Assembly: GCF_001427585.1 (NCBI RefSeq)
Contig: NZ_LMGY01000012.1
Coordinates: 184,001 to 248,000 of the forward strand
Direction of reading: 5' to 3'
Length of the DNA stretch: 64,000 nt
From: Pseudoxanthomonas sp. Root630
GTDB lineage: Bacteria > Pseudomonadota > Gammaproteobacteria > Xanthomonadales > Xanthomonadaceae
The notes beneath the pieces were generated by a model. That model was not told where the DNA came from. It saw only the letters and a program-made list of their open reading frames with translations, and ran no database searches. A program made the position numbers and the translations under genes. Positions 51,258-60,370 of this stretch are shown here, piece after piece (the stretch's first letter is position 1; each line of letters starts with the position of its first letter).

Positions 51258-53387
51258 ATGGCAGGTCTGCGCCGACGCAGCAAGAACCCGCATGCCGAGG
51301 CCGACCAGTTCCGCCGCCGGGCGGTGATCGGCTTCGCCGTGGTCGGTGCCTGCCTCGTGGCGTTGGCGGCCTGGTACTTCAAGCTGCAGGTGCTGGACCA
51401 CGACGAATACGCCACGCGCTCGGAAGCCAACCGCATCCGCCCGCGCCCCGTCGTGCCAGGCCGCGGCACCATCTACGACCGCAACGGCCTGTTGCTGGCG
51501 GAGAACGTCCCCGCGTTCCGCCTGGACATCACCCCGGACAAGGTGAAGGAGCCGGCGAAACTCGTGGCCGAGCTCGGCAGGATCATCGACCTCTCCCCCG
51601 AGGACATCGAACGCTTCGAAGCCACGCGCAAGACCTCGCGCGGCTTCCGGCCGATCACGTTGAAGCTGCGCGTCTCCGAGGAGGAGATGGCGCGCTTCGC
51701 GGTGGACCGCTGGCGGTATCCGGGCGTGGAACTGGTGCCCTACCTGACGCGGCGCTATCCGTACGGCGAATTGTTCGCGCACATCGTGGGCTATGTCGGT
51801 CGCGTCGATGAAAAGGACCTCGAGCAACTCGGCGAGATCAACAGCGCGCTGACCCACATCGGCAAGACCGGGCTCGAGCGCTACTACGACGAACAGTTGC
51901 GCGGGCGCATCGGCTACGAAAAGGTCGAAACCAACGTGGAAGGCCGCGCGTTGCGCGTGGTCGGGCGCGTGCCTGCGCAGGCCGGCACCGACCTGCGCCT
52001 GAGCGTGGACGCGAAGCTTCAGCAGGCCATCGTGGATTCGTTCGGCGAACTGGAAGGGTCGGCGATCGCGGTCGATCCGCGCACCGGCGAAGTGCTGGCG
52101 ATGGTGAGCCTGCCGAGCTACGACCCGAACCTGTTCGTCAACGGCATCTCCAGCAAGGACTTCAAGCTGCTCAACGACAATCCGTCGCGGCCGCAGTTCA
52201 ACCGCCTCGTGCTGGGCGGCGTGGCGCCGGGTTCGACACTGAAGCCGTTGATCGCGCTGGCCGGCCTGGACAGCGGCAAGCGCAAGCCGGAGGACACCGT
52301 GGTGTCGACCGGCATGTTCTACCTGCCGGGCACGAGTCGTGGTTGGGGCGATGCCAGCCGGCGCGGCCACGGCGTGACCAACCTGCGCAAGTCGATCTCG
52401 CAATCGGTCAACACCTACTACTACCGGCTCGCGCTGGACCTGGGTATCCAGCAGTTTGACGAGTACATGGCGTACTACGGTTTCGGCGAGCCCACCGGCA
52501 TCGACCTGCGCGGCGAGATCGGCGGCATCCTGCCGTCCCCGCAGGCGAAGCTGAAGGCGCGCAAGGAGCGCTGGTATCCCGGCGATACCGTCAACGTGGC
52601 CATCGGCCAGGGCGACTGGAAGGTCACGCCGCTGCAACTCGTGCGCGCGACGGCCGGCATCGCCAGCGGCGAACTGCGCCGCCCGCACCTGGTGGCGCAA
52701 TCGCGGATCGGGTTCGACCGTCCGTGGGAACCGATGCCGCAGCCGGCCTCCGTGCCGATCAGCCGGAATCCGGCGAACGTCGCCGTCGTGCGCTTGGGCA
52801 TGCAGGACACCATGCAGCCCGGCGGCACCGGCTGGCGCGTGGCCCAGGGCGCGTCCTACCTGATGGCGGGCAAGACCGGCACCGCGCAGGTGATCAGCCG
52901 CCGCGGTACGGCGGCGGTCGATCCGCGCAGCCTGCCGATGCATCTGCGCCATCGCTCGCTGTTCGTGGGCTTCGCGCCCGCGGACAACCCGACGATCGCG
53001 ATCGCGATCGCGGTGGAGGGCGGCGGCTACGGCGGCAGCACCGCTGGGCCGATGGCGCGGAAGATCTTCGATGCGTATCTGCTCGGCAAGATGCCGGAGA
53101 AGGAAGGCGAGGAAGCGGTGCCAGCCGCTGCACCCCCCGCAACGACGCCGGTACCGCCCGTGACGCCGCCATCGCCACCCGCGAATCAGAGCCCCTCTCC
53201 CGCCGGGAGAGGGGTTGGAGTGAGAGTCGGCGAAGATCGTATGGGCGGAGCGCTTCGTGAAGTGGCAACGCTCACGCTTCGTTCTTGCGGTGTGTTCGCC
53301 ATCGCGCGTGCCCCGACCCTCACCCCAACCCCTCTCCCGGGAAGAGAGGGGCTTGAAGCCGCCTCTACGGCGAGGATCCCGGCATGA
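51258..53387 (+). CDS. mrdA: penicillin-binding protein 2 with repeat-derived C-terminal extension
   Basis: This encodes 709 residues. It is the transpeptidase of the elongasome. One membrane helix (~25-45), the pedestal domain (~50-240) and the transpeptidase domain follow: active Ser326 in APGSTLKP, SVN in ISQSVNTYYY, and KTG in MAGKTGTAQV. The family usually ends near residue 630-640. From about residue 645 the frame runs through an inverted-repeat element (53190-53353), adding about 65 residues such as SPSPAGRGVGVRVGE and APTLTPTPLPGREG. The stop overlaps rodA by 4 bp, so coupling is kept. Confidence 0.95.
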   Translation: MAGLRRRSKNPHAEADQFRRRAVIGFAVVGACLVALAAWYFKLQVLDHDEYATRSEANRIRPRPVVPGRGTIYDRNGLLLAENVPAFRLDITPDKVKEPAKLVAELGRIIDLSPEDIERFEATRKTSRGFRPITLKLRVSEEEMARFAVDRWRYPGVELVPYLTRRYPYGELFAHIVGYVGRVDEKDLEQLGEINSALTHIGKTGLERYYDEQLRGRIGYEKVETNVEGRALRVVGRVPAQAGTDLRLSVDAKLQQAIVDSFGELEGSAIAVDPRTGEVLAMVSLPSYDPNLFVNGISSKDFKLLNDNPSRPQFNRLVLGGVAPGSTLKPLIALAGLDSGKRKPEDTVVSTGMFYLPGTSRGWGDASRRGHGVTNLRKSISQSVNTYYYRLALDLGIQQFDEYMAYYGFGEPTGIDLRGEIGGILPSPQAKLKARKERWYPGDTVNVAIGQGDWKVTPLQLVRATAGIASGELRRPHLVAQSRIGFDRPWEPMPQPASVPISRNPANVAVVRLGMQDTMQPGGTGWRVAQGASYLMAGKTGTAQVISRRGTAAVDPRSLPMHLRHRSLFVGFAPADNPTIAIAIAVEGGGYGGSTAGPMARKIFDAYLLGKMPEKEGEEAVPAAAPPATTPVPPVTPPSPPANQSPSPAGRGVGVRVGEDRMGGALREVATLTLRSCGVFAIARAPTLTPTPLPGREGLEAASTARIPA
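53190..53353. repeat. inverted-repeat element embedded in the 3' end of mrdA
   Basis: Two hairpin units are in opposite orientation. The first is CCCCTCTCCC-GCC-GGGAGAGGGG (53192-53214). The second is CCCCTCTC...GAGAGGGG (53329-53351). Longer 26-bp arms (53205-53230 and 53313-53338) match in inverse at 24 of 26 positions. This CCCCTCTCCC/GGGTTGGGGTGAGGG sequence is a widespread extragenic palindrome; here it is translated. Confidence 0.85.
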
Positions 53388-54520
53388 GCGATCTGCTGCG
53401 CTGGCTGTTCGACGTGCTGCGCCATCTGCTGCGCACGCTGGACTGGCCGCTGCTGGGGGCATTGCTCGCGTTGATGGCGGTCGGGCTGGCGGTGCTGTAC
53501 AGCGCGGGCGGCGAAGCGCTGGGTTCGCGCCTCGTGCTGGCGCAGGGCGTGCGCTTCGGCGTGGGCCTGGCGGCGATGTGGGCGCTGTCGCGGGTCACGC
53601 CGGTGCGCCTGCGCGCCTGGACGCCGGGCGTGTTCGCGGTCGCGCTGGTGCCGCTGGTGCTGGTGCTGTTCATCGGCACCGGCAAGCACGGTGCGCACTG
53701 GATCGACCTGAAGTTCTTCTACCTGCAACCGTCGGAGCTGCTGAAGATCGCACTGCCGATGATGCTCGCCTGGTACCTGCACCGTGAGCCGCTGCCGCCG
53801 GGCTGGCGCACCACGATCGTGTCGGCGCTGCTGATCGGCCTGCCGACCGGCCTGATCCTGCTGCAGCCGGATTTCGGTACCGCCATGCTGGTGGCGGCGA
53901 GCGGCGTGTTCGGCCTCTACCTGGCCGGCCTGTCGTGGTGGTGGTTCATCACCGCCGGCGTGCTCGGCGGCACCGCCGTGGGCCTGGTGATGTTCGCGCC
54001 GATCTCGTGGTTCTCGTTCCTGCGCGAGTACCAGCAGAACCGGATCCTCACCTTCCGCGATCCGGAGAACGATCCGCTGGGCGCGGGCTGGAACATCCTG
54101 CAATCCAAGATCGCCATCGGCGGCGGCGGCTGGACCGGCAAGGGCTGGGGGCAGGGCTCGCAGTCGCACCTGGACTACCTGCCCGAGCACACCACCGATT
54201 TCATCTTCTCCGTGCTGTCGGAGGAATTCGGCTGGGTGGGCGTGGCCGTGGTGCTGCTGCTGTACCTGTTCGTCGTCGGTCGCTGCCTGTGGATCGCGAT
54301 GGACGCGCGCGACACCTACTCGCGCCTCATCGCCGGCACGCTCGGCATGGCCCTGTTCGTCTACGTGATCGTCAACGGCGGCATGGTGTCCGGCCTGCTG
54401 CCGGTGGTGGGCGTGCCGATGCCGCTGCTGAGCTACGGCGGCACCTCGGCGGTGTCGTTGCTCGCCGGCCTGGGCCTGGTGATGGCGGTGCGTGCGCATC
54501 GGCCCGTGCACGGCTATTGA
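53384..54520 (+). CDS. rodA: rod shape-determining protein RodA (SEDS glycosyltransferase)
   Basis: This encodes 378 residues with about ten membrane helices. It is the SEDS-family peptidoglycan polymerase that works with PBP2. Markers are GTGKHGAHWIDLKFFYLQPSE, WNILQSKIAIGGGGWTGKGW, HTTDFIFSVLSEEFGWVG, and the C-terminal VSGLLPVVGVPMPLLSYGG. The Asp in the extracellular W-IDL-region and the loop 7 Asp needed for catalysis are present. Its ATG lies in the last codons of the repeat-extended mrdA. Confidence 0.96.
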   Translation: MSDLLRWLFDVLRHLLRTLDWPLLGALLALMAVGLAVLYSAGGEALGSRLVLAQGVRFGVGLAAMWALSRVTPVRLRAWTPGVFAVALVPLVLVLFIGTGKHGAHWIDLKFFYLQPSELLKIALPMMLAWYLHREPLPPGWRTTIVSALLIGLPTGLILLQPDFGTAMLVAASGVFGLYLAGLSWWWFITAGVLGGTAVGLVMFAPISWFSFLREYQQNRILTFRDPENDPLGAGWNILQSKIAIGGGGWTGKGWGQGSQSHLDYLPEHTTDFIFSVLSEEFGWVGVAVVLLLYLFVVGRCLWIAMDARDTYSRLIAGTLGMALFVYVIVNGGMVSGLLPVVGVPMPLLSYGGTSAVSLLAGLGLVMAVRAHRPVHGY

Positions 54521-54581
54521 AGCCACGCCGCGCGGCACTCTGTTCACCCTGCACGGAAAGTCGCGTGCTACCCTCGCGACG

Positions 54582-55721
54582 ATGATGCGACGCGTACTTC
54601 CCTGTCTTCTGGTGCTGGCCCTTGCGTCCTGCGCCACACCGCAACCGCCGCCGCCGGGATCCTCGGCGACTCCTTCCGACGCTGCGACCGCGACGCCCGC
54701 CGAGACGTCGGTGGAGCGCGTGGCCGACGTGCCGCCCGAGGCGCTCGCGCCGGTCGATTTCCCCACCGCGCGCGCGCAGTTCGTGCGCGATACCGCGGCG
54801 AAGTACGGCATCGCCCCCGCCGACATCGAGGCCACGCTGGCCAAGGCGCAGTTCCTCGACAGCGTGGTCGCGGCGATGTCGCGCCCCGCCGAGCGGGTGA
54901 AGCCCTGGAGCGAGTATCGCGTGGGCTTCCTCACGCAGACGCGCATCGATGGCGGCCGTGCCTTCCTGGCGCAACATCGCGACGAGCTCGCCCGCGTCGA
55001 GCAGCAGTACGGCGTGCCGCCGGAGGTGATCGTCTCGATCATCGGCGTGGAGACCAACTACGGCGGCTTCACCGGCCGGCACAAGGTGCTGGATGCGCTG
55101 TACACGCTGGCCTTCCGCTACCCGCGCAGCGGCAATCCCGAGCGCGTCGCCTACGAATACCGCCGCGAGCAGTTCTTCCGCGACGAACTGGCGCAGCTGT
55201 TCGCGCTGGGCCGCGAGGAGAACCTCGACATCGCCACCCTGACCGGCAGCTACGCCGGCGCGATGGGCCTGGGCCAGTTCATGCCGTCGAGCTACCGCGA
55301 GTTCGCGGTGGACGGCAACGGCGACGGTCGTCGGGACCTGTTCACCACGTATCCGGACATCTTCGCGTCCATCGCCAACTACTTCCGCAAGAAAGGCGGC
55401 GAGCGCGGCGGCTGGGTGCCGGGCGGCGCGGTGGTAGCGCGTGCGCAATTGCAGGACGGCTATCCGGAGTTCAACCCGGAAACCTGGACGCCCGACTACA
55501 CGCTGGTGCAGCTGGCCGAGAAGGGCTACCGCCCGCTCGATCCGGTGGCGCCCGACGCCACCGCCACGCTGGTGCAGCTGGATGGCGCCGACGGCAAGCA
55601 GTACTGGCTGGGCTTCCGGAACTACTACGCGATCACCCGCTACAACAACTCCAAGATGTACGCGATGGCGGTGTACCAGCTGTCGCAGGCCATCGCCGGC
55701 CGCGAGATTCCGCCGGCATGA
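54582..55721 (+). CDS. mltB: lytic murein transglycosylase B
   Basis: This encodes 379 residues from ATG 54582. A lipoprotein signal ends ALASC, then a Pro/Ser/Thr linker. The catalytic domain has the Glu in IIGVETNYGGFTGRHKVLDA, then FRYPRSG and GSYAGAMGLGQFMPSSYREF. DGNGDGRRDLF is the MltB calcium-loop region. It cleaves the MurNAc-GlcNAc bond to form 1,6-anhydroMurNAc at the outer membrane. The stop overlaps rlpA by 4 bp. Confidence 0.96.
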   Translation: MMRRVLPCLLVLALASCATPQPPPPGSSATPSDAATATPAETSVERVADVPPEALAPVDFPTARAQFVRDTAAKYGIAPADIEATLAKAQFLDSVVAAMSRPAERVKPWSEYRVGFLTQTRIDGGRAFLAQHRDELARVEQQYGVPPEVIVSIIGVETNYGGFTGRHKVLDALYTLAFRYPRSGNPERVAYEYRREQFFRDELAQLFALGREENLDIATLTGSYAGAMGLGQFMPSSYREFAVDGNGDGRRDLFTTYPDIFASIANYFRKKGGERGGWVPGGAVVARAQLQDGYPEFNPETWTPDYTLVQLAEKGYRPLDPVAPDATATLVQLDGADGKQYWLGFRNYYAITRYNNSKMYAMAVYQLSQAIAGREIPPA

Positions 55722-56848
55722 GGTGGCTCGCGCTGCCGATGCTGGTCGTCGCCCTGGCCGCGTGCAGCACGGCACCGAAGAAGTCCCCGCCGCCGCCGTT
55801 GTCCGGCGGCACCACGACATCGCCGTCCTCCTCCTCGCGCCCCACGGCGGGCAAGGACTGCTCGCGCTACGCGCCCGCGCAGGAAGACCTGTCCACGCGG
55901 GGTGATTACAAGGCGGGCGGCCTGTACAAGCCCGGCGTGGCCGATACCACCCCCGACCACGTGCCCGACCTGGAGTGCATCCGCGAACCCGTCGTCACCG
56001 CCGAGGCGCGCTCACGCGTGGGCAACAAATCGCCGTACACCGTGCTGGGCAAGCAGTACCGCGTGCTCGATCGCGTGGACGACTACGTGGAGCAGGGCAC
56101 TGCGTCGTACTACGGCAACAAGTTCCATGGCCGGCGCACCTCCAACCAGGAGGTGTACGACATGTACGCCTACAGCGCGGCGCACAAATCGCTGCCGCTG
56201 CCGAGCTTCGCGCGCGTCACCAACCTGGACAACGGCAAGTCGGTCGTCGTCCGGGTGAACGATCGTGGCCCGTTCCACGAAGGACGCGTGATCGACCTGA
56301 GCTACGCCGCCGCGGTGAAGCTGGGCATTACCCAGCGCGGTACAGGCCGTGTGGAAGTGCGTGGCCTGGCCCCGGACGGACGCGCGCTGGCCGAGGCGCC
56401 CGCCGCGACCCCAACGCCCGTGGCGACGCCGTCGCAGATGGACGCCCTGGTCGACCGCTTGCCCCAGGGCACCACCGCGACCGCACAGGGCTTCGAACAG
56501 TGGATGCAGGCCAACGGCGTGCGCGTGGCGACCGGCAAGCCCGGCGGCGCGGCGACGCCGGTGGTGGCGACGACCGTATCAGCGTCCGTGCCATCGGCCC
56601 CGGCGCCCGCTGCGACGTCGCCGCTGCAATTGCAGGTAGCCAGCTTCTCCAGTCGCGACAATGCCGACCGCGCGCTTGCACGTCTGGCGGCTGCCGGCAT
56701 CGCCGACGCGCGGTTGACCGACGTGCCCGGTAACGGCGGCACGCTATGGCGGTTGCGCGTCGGTGCGCCGGATGCCGCGACTGCGGAGGCCCTGGCCGGC
56801 CGCATCGCGGGCCTCGGCTTCGGCCGTCCGCAGCTGGTGCGCGAATAA
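55718..56848 (+). CDS. rlpA: septal ring lytic transglycosylase RlpA with SPOR domain
   Basis: This encodes 376 residues. The lipobox is ALAAC. The double-psi beta-barrel has GTASYYGNKFHGRRTSNQE with the catalytic Asp/His region, LPLPSFARVTNLDNGKSVVV and VNDRGPFHEGRVIDLSYAAA. A Thr/Pro/Ala linker (~220-290) leads to a SPOR domain (~298-376: LQLQVASFSSRDNADRALAR) that binds denuded septal glycan. Gene order after mltB is canonical. Confidence 0.96.
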   Translation: MRWLALPMLVVALAACSTAPKKSPPPPLSGGTTTSPSSSSRPTAGKDCSRYAPAQEDLSTRGDYKAGGLYKPGVADTTPDHVPDLECIREPVVTAEARSRVGNKSPYTVLGKQYRVLDRVDDYVEQGTASYYGNKFHGRRTSNQEVYDMYAYSAAHKSLPLPSFARVTNLDNGKSVVVRVNDRGPFHEGRVIDLSYAAAVKLGITQRGTGRVEVRGLAPDGRALAEAPAATPTPVATPSQMDALVDRLPQGTTATAQGFEQWMQANGVRVATGKPGGAATPVVATTVSASVPSAPAPAATSPLQLQVASFSSRDNADRALARLAAAGIADARLTDVPGNGGTLWRLRVGAPDAATAEALAGRIAGLGFGRPQLVRE

Positions 56849-56855
56849 TCGCGGG

Positions 56856-56872
56856 AAACCGCCGGTTTTTTT
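56856..56872 (+). terminator. rho-independent terminator after rlpA
   Basis: A short AAACC/GGTTT stem with GCC loop is followed by an uninterrupted T-run (seven T from 56866). The stem is weak but the T-run is the best in the window. Confidence 0.6.
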
Positions 56873-56962
56873 ACGTTCTTCCAACCCACGAACGGGCCGG
56901 CCTCCCTACAATATCCGCCTTGAATCGTCAGGCCCGCGGGCCTTGCCAGGAGTTTTCCGCCG

Positions 56963-58165
56963 ATGAAGTTCCGTTTCGCCCTTGCCGCGCTCGCGACCAC
57001 CGCCATGGGCCTGGCCATTGCCCAGACGCCCGCGCCGACCCCGGCGCCCACCGCTGCCGCGCCCGCTGCGCCCGTCGAGATCCCGCCGCCGCCCAAGCCC
57101 ACCGCCACCGCATGGGTGCTGGTCGACTACATCACCGGCCAGGTGCTGGCGGGCGAGAACTACAACGAGCGCGTCGAGCCGGCCAGCATCACCAAGGTCA
57201 TGACCTCGTACGTGCTGGCGGCCGAGCAGAAGAACGGCAAGATCAAGCCTGACGACCAGGTGATGATGAGCGAGCGCGCCTGGCGCGAGGGCGGCGCCGG
57301 TACGGACGGCAGCTACAGCGGTTTCGCCGTCAACAAGACCGCGCCGTTGCTGGACATGGAAAAGGGCATGGCCGTGCAGTCGGGCAACGACGCCGCCATC
57401 GCCCTGGCCGAGCACGCCGCCGGCAGCCAGGAAGCGTTCGCGTCGCTGATGAACAACTACGCCGCGCAGATCGGCATGAAGGGCTCGCACTTCGTCAACG
57501 CGCACGGCCTGTCCGCGCCGGAGCACTACTCGACCGCGTACGACCTGGCGCTGCTGGGCCGCGCCTTCATCCGCGACTATCCCGAACAGTACGCCTTCAA
57601 CAAGATCAAGGAATTCACGGTCGGCACGATCACCCAGCCGAACCGCAACCTGCTGCTGTGGCGCGATGCCAGCGTCGACGGCATCAAGACCGGCCACCAC
57701 TCCGCCGCCGGCTATTGCCTGATGAGCTCGGCCAAGCGTGGCGACCAGCGCCTGGTCGCGGTGGTGATGGGTTCCACCTCCGAGAAGCAGCGCGCCGACG
57801 ATAGCCTGGCGTTGCTCAACTGGGGTTTCCGCTTCTACGAGACGCACCGCCTGTACGAGCCCGGCAAGGTCATCGCCACGCAGCGCGTGTGGAAGGGCAC
57901 GACCAAGGAGGTGCAGCTGGGCGTCGCGCAGCCGATGCTGGTCAGCGTGCCGCGTGGCCGCTACGGCGACCTGAAGCCGACGATGGACGTGCCCAAGACG
58001 CTGGTCGCACCGATCACGCAGGGCCAGGCCATCGGCACGGTGAAGGTCACGCTGGACGGCAAGGTGGTCGCGCAGTCGCCGCTGGTGGCGATCACGCCGA
58101 TCGAAGAAGCCGGCTTCTTCAAGCGCCTGTGGGATGCGTTCTGGATGTGGTGGGAGTCGGAGTGA
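56963..58165 (+). CDS. dacA: D-alanyl-D-alanine carboxypeptidase (PBP5/6)
   Basis: This encodes 400 residues with AGGAG 15 nt upstream. A signal peptide ends near AIAQT (~residue 20), then a Pro/Ala linker. Active site: Ser75-xx-Lys78 in ASITKVM, SGN in VQSGNDAAIA, and KTG in IKTGHHSAAGY. A C-terminal beta domain (~290-375) and an amphipathic helix (FFKRLWDAFWMWWESE) anchor it to the inner membrane. It trims pentapeptide stems. A TACAAT box lies at 56907-56912. Confidence 0.97.
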   Translation: MKFRFALAALATTAMGLAIAQTPAPTPAPTAAAPAAPVEIPPPPKPTATAWVLVDYITGQVLAGENYNERVEPASITKVMTSYVLAAEQKNGKIKPDDQVMMSERAWREGGAGTDGSYSGFAVNKTAPLLDMEKGMAVQSGNDAAIALAEHAAGSQEAFASLMNNYAAQIGMKGSHFVNAHGLSAPEHYSTAYDLALLGRAFIRDYPEQYAFNKIKEFTVGTITQPNRNLLLWRDASVDGIKTGHHSAAGYCLMSSAKRGDQRLVAVVMGSTSEKQRADDSLALLNWGFRFYETHRLYEPGKVIATQRVWKGTTKEVQLGVAQPMLVSVPRGRYGDLKPTMDVPKTLVAPITQGQAIGTVKVTLDGKVVAQSPLVAITPIEEAGFFKRLWDAFWMWWESE

Positions 58166-58187
58166 TCCGCACCCGTCCATGACGATC

Positions 58188-58219
58188 AAGAAGCCGGCGC
58201 ATGCCGGCTTCTTCGTTTC
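58188..58219. terminator. bidirectional terminator between dacA and EamA gene
   Basis: A perfect 11-bp stem AAGAAGCCGGC/GCCGGCTTCTT with GCAT loop, followed by CGTTTCC. It lies between convergent genes and can serve both. Confidence 0.88.
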
Positions 58220-58224
58220 CGCCA

Positions 58225-59088
58225 TCAGTGGATGCCGGCGGCGATCAGGCCGATGGCGATGATCGCCAGTGGAATGGCCAGCAGGTTCAGGCGGCCCAGT
58301 CGTTCGCCGAACCCGAACATGCCCACCAGCGTGCCCAGCACCACGACGCCGATGTTCATCATCGAGAACACCACCGCCGGGTGATCCGGCAGTGCGCGGT
58401 GGGCCTTCACGTAGAACAGGATGTTGGCGAAGTTCAATGTGCCCAGCAGCAGGCCCGCGCCCAATGCGGAACGGGTCGGCGCGATCCGCGACCGCCAGAG
58501 GCGCAACCCCTGCACGAGCAGCATCACCGCGAATGCGGCGATGAAGGCCACCTGCAGCGATGCCGCGAACGGCGTACCGGCTGCGGCCAGGCGCTTGAGC
58601 AGCACGTCCACGCTGGCGTAGCCGACCAGCACCAGCAGCGGCAGCGCCCAGGCCTGCCATCCATCGCTGCGCGTGCCGCGTTCCGGCCGCGCCACCAGGC
58701 AGGCGATCGCCACCACGCCCAGCACGAGGCCGGCGATCCGCAGCGCATTGGCCTGTTCGCCGAACCACAGGAACGCCGCCAGCAGCGACAGCACCAGCGA
58801 CATGCGCTGCGCGATGTCGGTGCGCACGATGCCCGCGGCGCGCACGGAGGCCGACAGTGCCAGGAAGATGCCGGGCAGCAGCAGCGCCAGCAGCGCGAGT
58901 TCGGTCCATGGCGTGCCCGCGTGGCCGAGGGCCGCCAGCGGCGGGTCCAGCAGGCCGAAGCACAACAGCGAGGCCGCCAGGTAATTCCAGGTGATGCCCT
59001 GCGCGGTATCGATCCCGCGCCGCTGCATCAGCTTGAGCAGCACGGAGACCAGGACGCTGCAGGCGACGCTGATGAGCAGGTAGACCAT
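58225..59088 (-). CDS. EamA/DMT-family transporter
   Basis: This encodes 287 residues with ten predicted helices arranged as two five-helix repeats. The second repeat begins near ALLLGTLNFANILFYVKAHR. It starts MVYLLISVACSVLVSVLLKL and the family glycines and prolines are in place. Drug/metabolite transporters of this type export or import small metabolites; the substrate is unknown. It is convergent with dacA across a shared terminator and divergent from the CsgG-like gene. Confidence 0.88.
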   Translation of the reverse strand: MVYLLISVACSVLVSVLLKLMQRRGIDTAQGITWNYLAASLLCFGLLDPPLAALGHAGTPWTELALLALLLPGIFLALSASVRAAGIVRTDIAQRMSLVLSLLAAFLWFGEQANALRIAGLVLGVVAIACLVARPERGTRSDGWQAWALPLLVLVGYASVDVLLKRLAAAGTPFAASLQVAFIAAFAVMLLVQGLRLWRSRIAPTRSALGAGLLLGTLNFANILFYVKAHRALPDHPAVVFSMMNIGVVVLGTLVGMFGFGERLGRLNLLAIPLAIIAIGLIAAGIH

Positions 59089-59311
59089 GGCGCGACTCGG
59101 AGAAGGGGCGCGGGATTATCGCGCCTGAACGCAGGCCCGTGCGGCGCCGTCGCGCATGGCCGTCGCACCTCACTCTTCGCGTGCCTATCGGGAAGGACGG
59201 CCACCATCGCCTATCATCGGGTCCGGGAGATGCGACGCGCGTCGCGTCGTTCGCCCGGCCCACGGAACAACCCGCACCATGCGGATCACCACTTTTCAAG
59301 GAGATGCACGA

Positions 59312-60271
59312 GTGAACAGGGGAACACGACACACGGTACTGGCGACGGCCTGCCTGCTGATGGCGGCTGCCGCGACGCCCGCGTTCGCACAACGCGCCAG
59401 TGCGCAGGACCAGCGCAAGCAGCAGATGGCGGAAATCCCGACCTGCTCCAAGCCGCTGGGCACGATTTCGGTGATCGAGCCCGAGGACGGCGTGAACTGG
59501 TGGAGCGGCCAACAGCTGCCGGCACCGTCGAAGTTGATCAAGGTGTTCGTCAACAAGTCGCGCTGCTTCACCCTCGTCGATCGCGGCGCGGGCCTGGACG
59601 CGGCGATGGGCGAGCGCGCGCTGGCCTCCAGCGGTGAGCTGCGCAACCGCTCCAACATCGGCAAAGGCCAGATCCGCGCGGCGGACTACGTGCTGGTGCC
59701 GGACCTGATCTCACAGAACAGCAACGCCGGCGGCAACGCGATCAGCGGCCTGCTGGGCGGCCTGGTGGGCGGCAACGTCGGCCGCGTGGTCGGCGGGCTG
59801 GACTTCAAGAAGAAGACCGCCGATGTCGTCCTGACCGTCACCGACGTGCGTTCGTCCGAGCAGGTGGCCATGGCCGAGGGCAGCGCGAAGAAGACCGACA
59901 TCGGCTGGGGCGCGGGCGGCAGCCTGTTCACCGGCAGCCATTGGGGCGGCGGCGGCGCCAGCGGCTACGCCAACACCGAGATCGGCCAGGTCATCACGCT
60001 GGCCTACCTGCAGGCCTACACCGACCTGGTCGCCCAGCTGGGCGGCGTGTCCGGCAACGCCTCGGCCTCCAACGCCCAGCAGGCGGTGGAAATGACCAAG
60101 CCGGGTCGGTTGTTCGCCAACCCCAAGGGCACCGGCAAGGCGGTGCGCGACCTCGATCCGGGCATGATGCTGTACCCCACCGGCAACAAGGAGGGCGTCA
60201 TGTGGGAAGTCGAGGACGAACTGGGCAACAAGGGCTGGGTTTCGTCCAGCCTGGTGCAGCTGGCGCGCTGA
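59312..60271 (+). CDS. CsgG-like secreted protein with SH3-like C-terminus
   Basis: This encodes 319 residues from GTG 59312, fixed by AAGGAG eight nt upstream. The signal peptide is cleaved near AFA-QR (~residue 26); there is no lipobox. The body resembles CsgG/HfaB: LIKVFVNKSRCFTLVDRGAG, AADYVLVPDLISQNSNAGG, and DFKKKTADVVLTVTDVRSSE. A Gly-rich segment (~205-225) and a C-terminal SH3-like stretch (MLYPTGNKEGVMWEVEDELG) follow. CsgG forms a curli export channel, but no curli genes are here. It may be a peptidoglycan-associated envelope protein. Confidence 0.78.
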   Translation: MNRGTRHTVLATACLLMAAAATPAFAQRASAQDQRKQQMAEIPTCSKPLGTISVIEPEDGVNWWSGQQLPAPSKLIKVFVNKSRCFTLVDRGAGLDAAMGERALASSGELRNRSNIGKGQIRAADYVLVPDLISQNSNAGGNAISGLLGGLVGGNVGRVVGGLDFKKKTADVVLTVTDVRSSEQVAMAEGSAKKTDIGWGAGGSLFTGSHWGGGGASGYANTEIGQVITLAYLQAYTDLVAQLGGVSGNASASNAQQAVEMTKPGRLFANPKGTGKAVRDLDPGMMLYPTGNKEGVMWEVEDELGNKGWVSSSLVQLAR

Positions 60272-60292
60272 ACCGCGACCGCTGCCTGCCGG

Positions 60293-60320
60293 AGGGCCGC
60301 CCGAGGGCGGCCCTTCGCGT
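60293..60320 (+). terminator. rho-independent terminator after CsgG-like gene
   Basis: AGGGCCGCC/GGCGGCCCT stem (60293-60314) followed by TCGCGTTTCC. Confidence 0.8.
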
Positions 60321-60358
60321 TTCCGGGCCCGCGGCTTGGCTTTCACGCCCCGCGTCCC

Positions 60359-60364
60359 AATAAT
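60359..60364 (+). promoter_or_regulatory. -10-like box directly before ybeD (leaderless start)
   Basis: AATAAT (5 of 6) ends 6 nt before ATG 60371, and only TCCCGC lies between. It would be the promoter of ybeD-lipB. Confidence 0.55.
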
Positions 60365-60370
60365 TCCCGC

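Noticed and set aside
50301..53462. Very long open frame on the minus strand opposite mreC, mreD and mrdA (about 1053 codons)
   Set aside because: It is Arg/His/Ala/Gln-rich with no recognisable domain and lies entirely opposite well-identified genes, as expected from high GC at third positions.
56931..56942. GGCCCGCGGGCC palindrome before dacA as an operator
   Set aside because: Pure GC palindromes of this length are common at this base composition and no matching second site was found.
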